26,365 nt of DNA, taken from positions 1-26,365 of the forward strand of contig DDXR01000019.1 of assembly GCA_002347565.1 (NCBI GenBank), read 5' to 3'. The stretch comes from a bacterium UBP2_UBA2255 (lineage in GTDB: Bacteria; Edwardsbacteria; AC1; EtOH8). Position 1 is the first letter of the stretch. The number at the start of each line of letters is the position of its first letter. Positions 1 to 7,680 of the stretch are shown here, in pieces. The notes under the pieces were generated by a model. The model made no database searches. It saw only the letters and a program-made list of their open reading frames with translations, and was not told where the DNA came from. A program made the translations under genes and the position numbers.

Positions 1-1964
1 CAGGACGGCGGTGCCGTGTCCACCACGAACCGCCGGATCGCCGTCCAGGGCGACCAGCTGTGGGCCGCGCTGCCGGCCCGCACCCGCCAGTAGTAGTCGC
101 CGTTGCCCGGCGCGGTGAAATCGTAGCCGTAGCTGAACATCGATCCCAGGGAATCGTCGACCAGCGGCGCGCTGAAGCTGGACGTCTCGCTGACCTGGAT
201 ATGGTAGTACGCCGCGGCAACGTCCTCCCAGCTGAAGTCTATCCAGGTGTTGCCGGCGAACCAGTTATCCGGCGGGCCGTACAGCGCCGGCGCCGAGGGC
301 ACCGAGGTGTCGATCGAGAACGACCAGACCCCGGACCAGTTCGAGGAGTCGTTGCCTTCGGACGGATAGTAGGTCTTGACCCGCCAGTAGTAGGTGTTCC
401 CGGTGGCAAGCGGCGGCACCGCGAAGGTGTCGCTGAACACCTGGTTATAGAACGGTGACGTGAAGCTGCCGTCGTTGTCCATCTGCACGCGGTAGCTCAA
501 GGTGGCGCCGGGCGGCGGCGAGGCGCGCCAGCGCAGGGTGTCGTTGACCGTCCCCAGCACCGCCATGTCCTCGGGGAGGGCCAGTTGCGGCGCCAGCACG
601 CTGCCCACGTAGCTGCCCCATTTCGAACGCTGGATGTAGAGGGACGAATTTCCGCCGTGACGGTAGTCCTTCCAGGAGTAGTACAGGTACTGTCCGCCGG
701 ACCGCATCAGCCGCGGGTCTCCCTGGTCGTTGACGTCGGTGCAGATCAGCATTTGCGCGCCGATGGCGCCGCTGATGCCCACCACGCGGGCGTAAATGTC
801 GTTGTTGCCGTTGCGATAATCCAGCCAGGCGACGGCGAACCCATCGTTGAGCCCGTTGGGAATGATGCGGGGGACGACCTGGGCGCCCGCCGTGTCGCTG
901 ACCACGATGCCGTTGCTGTCCGGGCCGGCGTTCCACAGCCGGTACCCGCGCTTGTCCAGCCGCTGGACGTAGATCCCGTAATCGATCGCAGTGCGGCCGT
1001 CCTGCCAGGTCACCACCGCGGTCCCGTTGGCGGCACGGCAGATGTCCGGTTTTTCCTGGTCGCCGCTGAAGACGCTGACCGGCATTCCGTTTAATTGCCA
1101 GGCCAATATGCTGTGTACCTGGTAGCGCTGGGCGTAGATGTCGATGTTGCCGTTGCGGCCGTCCTGCCAGGCGATGAATGCGCCGCCGGAATCGTCCGTG
1201 GCGATGCAGGGGTTCGACTGGTTGCCGGCCGCATCGCAGACGGCCAAGCCGTCGGTGAAGACCGGGCCCGAGGGATAGACCATGGTGGCGTAGATGTCGT
1301 GGCCTCCCGACCGGGTATCGACCCAGCCCACGATCGCCGAGGTGTCGCTGCTTGCCAGGCCGAAGACGGTCTGCTGGGAAGCGTCATAGCCGCAGGCCGC
1401 CATTCCGTCAGCGCCCCACAGGCGGTTGCCGTTCAGGTCCAGCTTCTGGATATATGTCTTCCAGACGGCGGCGGCGGTGTACTGCCCGAAGGCGACCATC
1501 GGCTGGAACGACGTCGGTCCCGGCATCAGCACCGGTTCGCGCTGGCCGAGGCCGGGCGTGACGGTGACCGGCACGCCGCGGTCGGGCCACAGCAGGAAGC
1601 CGTTGCTGCTGATCCGCTGCAGCCGCACCCGCTGCACGGCCCCGGATTCCACCCAGGCGACCACCGCGCCGCCGGCCCCGTCGCGGCAAGCGGTGACCGC
1701 GCCGACGTTGCCGGAGTCCGGGTCGACCCGCACATCCATCATCCACTTCTTGTTGCCCAGGTGGTCGTACCGCTGGGCCCAGATCGAGTTGTCGCCATCC
1801 TGCCAGATGTAGATGATGCCCTCGCTGCCGTCCGGCACCATGCTGCAGTTCCACTGGTCATAGGCCTGCATATCGCTGACCCGGATGCCGTTGACCGGCC
1901 AGTCGGCCAGGGCCGGGGCCGCCGCCAGCGCCAGCAGCGCGATGAGAATGATGCTTCGCTTCAT
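1..1964 (-). CDS. Large secreted propeller/Fn3-like protein, C-terminus outside the window
   Basis: The frame is open from the ATG at 1964 to base 1, giving 654 residues with no stop; the C-terminus lies beyond the window. The start at 1964 was preferred over the ATG six bases upstream because GGAGGG sits about 7 nt before it. Residues 1-20 form a signal peptide ending ALA. Residues of about 21-450 contain repeats built around W-x-D-x-R...DIYAQR (for example WQDGRNGNIDIYAQRY and WLDYRNGNNDIYAR), which looks like a beta-propeller. From about residue 458 there are two or more Fn3-like units with YYWRVK and YYWRVRAG strands. It starts 13 nt after the CsgG-like gene 2682-1978, so the two are probably co-transcribed. 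By analogy with the next cassette a T9SS-type sorting tail is expected further left, but it is not visible. Function is unknown; a surface or secreted adhesive or binding protein is likely. Confidence 0.88.
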   Translation of the reverse strand, partial: MKRSIILIALLALAAAPALADWPVNGIRVSDMQAYDQWNCSMVPDGSEGIIYIWQDGDNSIWAQRYDHLGNKKWMMDVRVDPDSGNVGAVTACRDGAGGAVVAWVESGAVQRVRLQRISSNGFLLWPDRGVPVTVTPGLGQREPVLMPGPTSFQPMVAFGQYTAAAVWKTYIQKLDLNGNRLWGADGMAACGYDASQQTVFGLASSDTSAIVGWVDTRSGGHDIYATMVYPSGPVFTDGLAVCDAAGNQSNPCIATDDSGGAFIAWQDGRNGNIDIYAQRYQVHSILAWQLNGMPVSVFSGDQEKPDICRAANGTAVVTWQDGRTAIDYGIYVQRLDKRGYRLWNAGPDSNGIVVSDTAGAQVVPRIIPNGLNDGFAVAWLDYRNGNNDIYARVVGISGAIGAQMLICTDVNDQGDPRLMRSGGQYLYYSWKDYRHGGNSSLYIQRSKWGSYVGSVLAPQLALPEDMAVLGTVNDTLRWRASPPPGATLSYRVQMDNDGSFTSPFYNQVFSDTFAVPPLATGNTYYWRVKTYYPSEGNDSSNWSGVWSFSIDTSVPSAPALYGPPDNWFAGNTWIDFSWEDVAAAYYHIQVSETSSFSAPLVDDSLGSMFSYGYDFTAPGNGDYYWRVRAGSAAHSWSPWTAIRRFVVDTAPPS

Positions 1965-1977
1965 CGTCATGCCCTCC

Positions 1978-2682
1978 CTACGGCCGCGCCGGCGGCAGCG
2001 GTATGGTGGTGTCCTCGGGCGGTGTCGTCGTCCCCCCGTCGCCCGACGAGCCGCCCAGCAGGGCCGCGGCCGCGCCGCCGGCCGCCAGGCCGCCGATGCC
2101 GGCGTAGAACCACCACTTCTTGTAGATCGGCTTGCCGCCGCCGTCATCCCGCTTCGATGATGCCGCCAGCGCGGCCGCGCCGGCCTGGCCGCTGACCGCG
2201 TTGGCCATCACCTGGGCCACGGTCTTCATCACCGTGGTCAGCAGCTTGTCGATGTCGCCCTCGTAGTCCTTGGTGACGCTGCGCTCCATCCGGCCGGTGC
2301 GGACGTCGATCATTCTCAGATTCACCGAGTATGTCCGTCCCACTTTGCCAAGGCTGCCGCCGATCATCTTCTCCACGCCGATCAGCTGGCCCACCTCCAC
2401 CGCGCAGGCGTCGGTGTTGCAGGCCCCGCTCTGCTGGAAGCCCTGCTCCTTGAGGATCTCCTGCATCTTGCCCCGCTCCATCACGTCGAAGGCGTCGGTG
2501 CGGAACAGCTCGGTGCGCAGGCGGTCGGACAGGGCCGAGACCTCGACCTCGGGCACGCCCTTGGGCTCCATGTCGAGGATCGCCACGGACGTCCGCTTGG
2601 CCGCCTGCTGCGCCCGGGCCGTCGGCGCCGCTGCCAGGCAGCAGAACACGATCACTGCCGGGATTGACATCAGGAGCTTCAT
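1978..2682 (-). CDS. CsgG/TolB-N-like exported protein with C-terminal membrane segment (cassette copy 1)
   Basis: 234 aa. A signal peptide (MKLLMSIPAVIVFCCLAAAP... ending ARA/Q) is followed by a domain starting TSVAILDMEPKGV, with ALSDRLRTELF, VMERGKMQEILKEQG, a Cys pair in SGACNTDACAVEVGQLIGVEK and GGSLGKVGRTYSV. That order is typical of CsgG/HfaB-like and TolB-N-like alpha/beta proteins that act at the outer membrane. The C-terminus has KKWWFYAGIGGLAAGG, a short hydrophobic segment, then a Gly/Thr/Pro-rich tail. The ATG at 2682 has GAGGCG upstream. The stop codon overlaps the Shine-Dalgarno of the next gene (start 1964). It is a close paralogue of 7349-6642. True CsgG proteins form curli secretion pores; whether this one does is not known. 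An accessory role for the large neighbour is inferred. Confidence 0.88.
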   Translation of the reverse strand: MKLLMSIPAVIVFCCLAAAPTARAQQAAKRTSVAILDMEPKGVPEVEVSALSDRLRTELFRTDAFDVMERGKMQEILKEQGFQQSGACNTDACAVEVGQLIGVEKMIGGSLGKVGRTYSVNLRMIDVRTGRMERSVTKDYEGDIDKLLTTVMKTVAQVMANAVSGQAGAAALAASSKRDDGGGKPIYKKWWFYAGIGGLAAGGAAAALLGGSSGDGGTTTPPEDTTIPLPPARP

Positions 2683-2913
2683 GGTCGCCTCACGTTTGTT
2701 GGTGTATGCGATATCTTGGGGATGGGCGAGGGGTGGAGGCCGGCAACGGGATGGAAAATGAACGCAGGGGATGTGCCGACAACGCGGATGCTATGCCGGT
2801 GTTGCCATATTGATAACCGATTGATCGCCAATCCGTTTGATCATTGCCCCGGAATGAATACGGTGCGCTTCGCGCACATGCGCGCGACAATCCGCGCTTC
2901 TACGCAGTTTGTT

Positions 2914-2942
2914 ATCTTACTGCAACGGCGACTGCCTGTCAA
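2914..2942 (-). promoter_or_regulatory. Sigma-70-type promoter TTGACA-N17-TAAGAT
   Basis: On the minus strand, TTGACA (2942-2937) is separated by exactly 17 nt from TAAGAT (2919-2914). The predicted start of transcription is near 2907, giving a leader of about 225 nt before the CsgG-like gene at 2682. It should drive the cassette 2682 to 1. Confidence 0.65.
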
Positions 2943-2981
2943 GTGCATTTTGTGTAATTTGCATCCGGTTTCATGGCAATG

Positions 2982-3015
2982 CGGCCGCCCCGTTCCGCAC
3001 GGAACGGGGCGGCCG
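2982..3015 (-). terminator. Perfect 15-bp hairpin behind the propeller gene
   Basis: CGGCCGCCCCGTTCC (2982-2996), loop GCAC, then its exact reverse complement (3001-3015). It lies 18 nt past the stop codon of 6645-3034. There is no T-run after it, so it may be a 3' stabilising hairpin rather than a classical intrinsic terminator. Confidence 0.6.
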
Positions 3016-3033
3016 TGTCATCCAGCCGAACCC

Positions 3034-6000
3034 TCACCGCACCAGCGTCAACTTCCTGGTCGCGGTCAGGTTTGGCGCCTCCAGCCGGTAGAAGTACAGA
3101 CCGTTGGGCAGCGCCCTTCCCTCCCCGTCGCGGCCGTCCCAGCGCAGCGCGTAGCGACCGGCCGGCCGCGGTCCGTCCTCCAGCACCCGCACCAGCTGCC
3201 CCGCCACGTTGTACAGCTTGAGGCTGACCCGCCCCCCGCCGCTCAACTGGTAACTGATGGTCGTCGCTCCCGAGAACGGGTTGGGCCGGTTCTGGAACAG
3301 CAGCGTGGCGCCCGGCACCAGCCCGGCGCTGCCGGCCTCGGCCGCGATGTATTCCGCGCTGCCGGCCAGCACCGCGAACTCGCGGGGCCTGCCCGGCTCC
3401 GGCTGGAACGCGTACGACCCGGTCGGCTGCAGCGCTCGGCCAGCGGTGACGTCGAACGCCTCGTACCGCCATCCCCCGTTCTGCCCTGCCTCGCGCCAGG
3501 ACAGCGTGACCGGCGAGGACTGATCGGTCTCGACCGTGAACCGCCAGCTTTGCCCCGCGCCGATGGCCTCGCGGTAGTCCTCGGCCAGCTTCCGACCGGG
3601 GTTGGACAGGGACAGCGAGACGTGCGGGCCGATCACCGGCGGCTCCGAGGCGTTGTCGCGCGCGCCGCGCGGCGAGATGCCGACGCGGTTGTCGCGGTCG
3701 TGGCAGGCGCCGCACTCGGCGGCCAGCGCCAGCGACCAGCCGTCCTCCGGTCCCTCTCCGCCGTCCGCTTTGGCCGCGGCCTTGGCCGGCACCACCAGCG
3801 CGGCGCTGGGCACCAGCGACCGCACCCAATAGCCCTTCCACGGCTCGATCTGCGTCTTATTGGAGTAGCCGCCGCCGTCGAACTCCACCAGCCGGTGCTC
3901 GGTCAGCGTGTTGGCCGTGTCAGCGAAGGCGTACTCGCTCCCGCCGCCCTCGTAGACCCGCAGGTCGGTGCGGTTCACCGCGTAGCCGAAGGGCGTGCCG
4001 ACCATGTTCCAGCCCTGTCCCAGCGGGATGTGCCAGGCGCTGTCGGGCACGGTCAGGGCCGCATCCACGTCCGGCAAGCCGCCGGCCTTGGCGATCAGCC
4101 AGAAGGCCCGTCCCGGGGTCAGGTCCTCCATGGCGTCGTACTCCTGGTAGGACCCGTTGCGCCAGCGGAAGATCCGCCACTTGGTGTTGTCGTAGGCGCC
4201 GAAATCGTCGGTAAAAGCGTCGGGCCGGTAGGCCGCGCCCGACGAGCGGCAGGGCAGGGACAGCATCCGGTAGTACCCGGCCGGCAGTGGCGCCGCCGGG
4301 GACGAGGACGCGATGGCCACCGACCGGTGGTGCCGCACCGCTGGGGCGCCGGCCGGCGAACGGGTCTGGTTGCCCAGGGCGTCCGTCGCCCGCACGTAGT
4401 ACGAGAGCCCGCGCTCGGTGACCGCCGCGCCTGGGATCGACGCCCGGAAGACGTCGCCCGGCTGGGGGCTCATCGCCAGCTCGGTGAAGGCCGCCGCCCC
4501 GCCCGCGCGGTAGCACAGGAAGGCCTGGCCGATGCCGTTCTGCGAGTCGGTGATGGTGGCGTCGATCACGGCCGCCGAACCGGGATTGAGCGCCGTGGCC
4601 GCCGGCGTGTGGGCGATCACCGGCGCCGTGCTGTCATTGGTCATGGTGAAGGTGAAGGGGTTGGGCACGGGCCCGGCCGCCAGCGCGTTGCCGGCCGAGT
4701 CCGAGGCCGCGGTGACCGCCAGCGTGTAGGTCGCGCCCAGCGAGAACATGGGTGACCACAACTTCATCGTGTCGTTGCCGGGCGAACCGCCGCCGTAGAC
4801 GCCGGCCACGGAGGGGGTGAAGCTGTACATGAACGAGCCGGGCAGGATCGGCTCGCTGAAGGCGATCCTGATGGTGTCGCCGAACAGGAAGTTCACCGCG
4901 CCGCTGTCGGGGTGGGTCCAGGTTATCGACGGCGGCGTGGCGTCCTTGCGGTAGCGCCGCACTACGCTGTAGCCCGACCAGTGCCCGGCGCTGTCCCCGG
5001 CCCGCACCCGCCAGAAGTACTTGCCATCAGCCAAGGCCGGAACCGTGTGGAAGGTATCCGATGTCGGTGCGTATATCGCGAAGTTGGTGAACGCGGTGTC
5101 GTACGCGACTTCGAGTTCGTAGAGCTGCGCGCCTGACGGGGCCGACCAGCTCAGCGTCGGACCGCCCGAGACCCACACGTTGTCCGGCGGGCCCTTGAGG
5201 ACAGGGATGCTCGGGGGTAACCGGTCGACGTGGAGGGTGCGCACCAGCGACCAGGCGGAACTATCGGCCGTGCCCGCCGTGTAGGCCTTGACCCGCCAAA
5301 ACCACAGCCCCTCGGACATGTGCCATTGCCACGTGGTGTCGGTGGTGGGGACGTTGTACAGGGCGGACGTGAAGGCCGTGTCCATGGCCACGTGGATCCG
5401 GTACGACGCGGCCGAATCGACGGGATGCCAGCAGTAGCGGGTCGTGTCCTCGCTGGTGTAGTAATTGACGGGGGGGCTGATCAGCTGGGGCGGCGGCAAC
5501 ATCGCCCGGAACTTGATCGTGATGAAGTCCTCGTAGCTTGCGTTCCGCGTCATGCCCGCGATGTATAGCTGCCCGTTCTTATCAAGGTCGCAGCCCCATG
5601 CGACATCGTCCAAGTTTGCCGCGCCGTTGTAGCGATGGCTGGCTAGCGGGACACCAGATCGTGCATCATACGCCACCGTCCAAATGTCTTGGTTCCCGCT
5701 AACCGATGTATAACCGGTCGCATACAACATCCTTCCACGTCGGTCAACCGCACAGCCGCCCCCAAAATCAGTCCAGTTATCTGGGCCGTTAATCCTTCGG
5801 GACCACACAGTATCTCCCGTCATCGCATCGTATTTTATCGTGAGATAATCGGTGTTCATGCCTGAATAATTGGCACCATGCACATATAAGCCGCCAGAAT
5901 CATCGGCAGCGCAACCGTAAGGGTAGGCGCTCAATGCAGTTGCATAATGCCTCGTCCAAACAGTGTCGCCGGTCATCGTCGAATACTTGACTATATGGTA

Positions 6001-6645
6001 GCCACGATGATCGGGGCCGACATTCCCGACGACATATAAAAAGCCGTTCCTGTCAATGTCACAGCCCAGGGCGTAGTTGATTGTGTCGGTCGGCGTCGAA
6101 TATCTCCTGGTCCATATCGTGTCGCCGGACGCGTTGAACTTTGCGATCAGCCAATATTTTTGCTGCGGGCTGGCACCTTGGCAAAAACCTACGACGTAGG
6201 CGTTACCATCACTATCTGCAGCACACCATGTCGCCGCTCCAATGTTCAAGACCCTGACCCAGAGAGTGTCGCCGGTATTCACATCATATTTCGCCACGAA
6301 AAAAACCGTATCCCCACCGACGGCGTACAACCCGCCTTGTTTGTCCAACGCGCATGCATTGTACCCCCCATACGCTCCGTACGCGTCAGTTGTCCTGGTC
6401 CACACCGTGTCACCGGTTTGTGCATTAGACTTGATCGCCAGGTATGCATAGACGCTGCCGACATGTATATATCCGACCGAGTAGACATAGTTACCGGAGC
6501 TGTCCACCGCGCAATCGTTGCCGTAATCATTGCTGTTGGTGGCTTTCGAATAGATGCTGGTCCACATCGTATCCAGCTGCGCATGTACCGTCGTGGTGCA
6601 AACGACCAATGCGGCGAACAGGAGGGATCGTGCGGTTTTCTTCAT
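3034..6645 (-). CDS. Secreted seven-bladed propeller / Fn3 / Ig-like protein with FlgD-like (T9SS) sorting tail
   Basis: 1203 aa from the ATG at 6645, which has GGGGAGGG 8 nt upstream; an in-frame GTG at 6663 lacks this support. Signal peptide residues 1-22. Residues 24-380 contain seven SBBP-like blades, each with a GC(A/D)xD...YxxG strand, and most ending GDTxWxR. Residues of about 382-570 are two Fn3-like units, 570-668 a Big_5-type Ig fold (IRIAFSEPI...YTLAVTAASDSAGN), 670-780 a further Ig-like unit, and 790-940 a region with GQGWNMVGTPF. The last 85 residues (NRPNPFSGATTISYQL...LYNVAGQLVR...WDGRD...GLYFYRL) are a FlgD-like/T9SS tail. A CGACH motif occurs at residues 978-982. The start codon overlaps the stop of the CsgG-like gene upstream (ATGA). 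The product is probably exported to the cell surface; its ligand is unknown. Confidence 0.92.
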   Translation of the reverse strand: MKKTARSLLFAALVVCTTTVHAQLDTMWTSIYSKATNSNDYGNDCAVDSSGNYVYSVGYIHVGSVYAYLAIKSNAQTGDTVWTRTTDAYGAYGGYNACALDKQGGLYAVGGDTVFFVAKYDVNTGDTLWVRVLNIGAATWCAADSDGNAYVVGFCQGASPQQKYWLIAKFNASGDTIWTRRYSTPTDTINYALGCDIDRNGFLYVVGNVGPDHRGYHIVKYSTMTGDTVWTRHYATALSAYPYGCAADDSGGLYVHGANYSGMNTDYLTIKYDAMTGDTVWSRRINGPDNWTDFGGGCAVDRRGRMLYATGYTSVSGNQDIWTVAYDARSGVPLASHRYNGAANLDDVAWGCDLDKNGQLYIAGMTRNASYEDFITIKFRAMLPPPQLISPPVNYYTSEDTTRYCWHPVDSAASYRIHVAMDTAFTSALYNVPTTDTTWQWHMSEGLWFWRVKAYTAGTADSSAWSLVRTLHVDRLPPSIPVLKGPPDNVWVSGGPTLSWSAPSGAQLYELEVAYDTAFTNFAIYAPTSDTFHTVPALADGKYFWRVRAGDSAGHWSGYSVVRRYRKDATPPSITWTHPDSGAVNFLFGDTIRIAFSEPILPGSFMYSFTPSVAGVYGGGSPGNDTMKLWSPMFSLGATYTLAVTAASDSAGNALAAGPVPNPFTFTMTNDSTAPVIAHTPAATALNPGSAAVIDATITDSQNGIGQAFLCYRAGGAAAFTELAMSPQPGDVFRASIPGAAVTERGLSYYVRATDALGNQTRSPAGAPAVRHHRSVAIASSSPAAPLPAGYYRMLSLPCRSSGAAYRPDAFTDDFGAYDNTKWRIFRWRNGSYQEYDAMEDLTPGRAFWLIAKAGGLPDVDAALTVPDSAWHIPLGQGWNMVGTPFGYAVNRTDLRVYEGGGSEYAFADTANTLTEHRLVEFDGGGYSNKTQIEPWKGYWVRSLVPSAALVVPAKAAAKADGGEGPEDGWSLALAAECGACHDRDNRVGISPRGARDNASEPPVIGPHVSLSLSNPGRKLAEDYREAIGAGQSWRFTVETDQSSPVTLSWREAGQNGGWRYEAFDVTAGRALQPTGSYAFQPEPGRPREFAVLAGSAEYIAAEAGSAGLVPGATLLFQNRPNPFSGATTISYQLSGGGRVSLKLYNVAGQLVRVLEDGPRPAGRYALRWDGRDGEGRALPNGLYFYRLEAPNLTATRKLTLVR

Positions 6646-7349
6646 CGTCCCGACCCTCCCCACGCCGGCGCCTGCGGCGGATTGGGCGGCGTGCCCAGCG
6701 GGTCATCGGTGACTGGCGTGGTCGTCCCGTCGCCGCCAGAGCCGCCCAGCAGGGCCGCGGCCGCGCCGGCCGCCGCCAGCCCGCCGATCCCGGCGTAGAA
6801 CCACCACTTCTTGTAGACCGGCTTGCCCTCGGAGGCCGGCCGGGGCATGGCGCCCCGGGCCAGCTGCGGCCCGCCCGACACCGCCGGGGCCATCTTCTGG
6901 GCGATGGACTTCATCACCGTGGTCAACAGCTTGTCGATCTCGCCGGTATGGTCGTGCGCCACGTTCTGCTCCACCCGCCCGGTCTTGACGTCGATCAGCC
7001 GCAGCACCACCGAGTAGGTCTTGCCCACCTTGCCCAGGCTGCCGGAGATCATCTTCTCCACGCCGATCAGCTGGCCCACCTCCACCGCGCAGGCGTCGGT
7101 GTTGCAGGCGCCGGTCTGCTGGAAGGCCTGCTCCTTGAGGATCTCCTGCATCTGGCTGCGCTCCATCATGTCGAAGGCGCCGGTGCTGAACATCTCGACC
7201 CGCAGCCGGTCGGAGAGGGCGCTGGTCTCGATGTCGGAGACGCCCTTGGCCTCCAGGTCGACGATGGCGGCCGTGGTCTTGTGCGGCGGTTTTGCCGGCT
7301 GGGCCAGGGCCGCGGACGCGGCCAGCAGGACGGACAGCAGGTGCCTCAT
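6642..7349 (-). CDS. CsgG/TolB-N-like exported protein with C-terminal membrane segment (cassette copy 2)
   Basis: 235 aa from the ATG at 7349 (AAGGGA about 6 nt upstream); the longer open frame to 7517 has no supporting signal. A short signal peptide (MRHLLSVLLAASAALAQP) precedes a CsgG-like domain nearly identical to the copy at 2682-1978: AAIVDLEAKGV, ALSDRLRVEMF, MMERSQMQEILKEQ, TGACNTDACAVEVGQLIG, SGSLGKVGKTYSV. The C-terminus has KKWWFYAGIGGLAAAGAAAA and a Thr/Pro/Gly tail. Its TGA overlaps the ATG of the 1203-aa propeller gene, implying translational coupling and matched production of the two proteins. It is driven by the promoter at 7399-7427. A role in exporting or anchoring the partner is inferred, not shown. 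Confidence 0.9.
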   Translation of the reverse strand: MRHLLSVLLAASAALAQPAKPPHKTTAAIVDLEAKGVSDIETSALSDRLRVEMFSTGAFDMMERSQMQEILKEQAFQQTGACNTDACAVEVGQLIGVEKMISGSLGKVGKTYSVVLRLIDVKTGRVEQNVAHDHTGEIDKLLTTVMKSIAQKMAPAVSGGPQLARGAMPRPASEGKPVYKKWWFYAGIGGLAAAGAAAALLGGSGGDGTTTPVTDDPLGTPPNPPQAPAWGGSGR

Positions 7350-7398
7350 GATCGGTCCCTTTTGCAGTGGACGGTGAAAGTTCCGGACAATGTGCTCA

Positions 7399-7427
7399 AT
7401 CATAGCCGAACGCCGCGGCGTTGTCAA
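7399..7427 (-). promoter_or_regulatory. Sigma-70-type promoter TTGACA-N17-TATGAT
   Basis: On the minus strand, TTGACA (7427-7422) and TATGAT (7404-7399) are 17 nt apart. Predicted transcription start is near 7392, leaving a leader of about 43 nt before the CsgG-like gene at 7349. Confidence 0.78.
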
Positions 7428-7538
7428 CCCGTCGGCGGTTTTTCCAAGGCCGGTTCCGGCCGCCCGCTCTCTCCCACGCAATCCCCCCTGTTCGCGGCTC
7501 GTCGCGGCCGGCAGCAATGCCTCCGCCAGCGACGAACT

Positions 7539-7597
7539 CCGGCCTCGCCCCCGCCCTTTCTCCCGATGCGGCAGGAGAGGGGCGGGGGCGAGGCCGG
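7539..7597 (-). terminator. Long G/C-rich hairpin, terminator or dispersed palindrome
   Basis: Arms 7539-7556 and 7580-7597 are an exact 18-bp inverted repeat. Pairing continues inward (TTTCTCC against GGAGAG) with one bulge, leaving a small loop. It is about 85 nt downstream of the RDD-like gene. No T-run follows, so it may be a mobile palindromic repeat instead of a terminator. Confidence 0.55.
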
Positions 7598-7680
7598 ATG
7601 CGGGCCGGGGTCAAAGCGCCGGGGCCGGTGTCCGCAGCGGCCCGGCCCCGATCGTTCTGACTGCCGCCGGCATCGCGCCG

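Larger units (their letters stand above)
2683..3033. other. Intergenic region: promoter, long leader and hairpin
   Basis: This 351-nt gene-free stretch is less GC-rich than its surroundings. It holds the hairpin 2982-3015 behind the 6645-3034 gene, a minus-strand promoter at 2914-2942, and about 225 nt of leader before the CsgG-like gene. The leader contains a 6-bp hairpin (2863-2877). A second, weaker promoter-like pair closer to the gene cannot be excluded. No convincing small gene was seen. Confidence 0.6.
7350..7680. other. Intergenic region with promoter and long hairpin
   Basis: A 331-nt gene-free stretch between the RDD-like gene stop (7681) and the CsgG-like gene start (7349). It contains the promoter 7399-7427 and the long G/C-rich hairpin 7539-7597. 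Open frames reading through it in either direction have no start signals and were not accepted. Confidence 0.6.

Noticed and set aside
2716..4755. 679-codon open frame on the plus strand
   Set aside because: It runs antisense to the well-supported propeller gene, is rich in Arg/Gly/Pro/Ala as expected of a shadow frame in GC-rich DNA, and has no ribosome site or domain.
6646..6663. GTG start adding six residues to the 1203-aa protein
   Set aside because: No ribosome site; ATG 6645 has one and makes a standard signal peptide.
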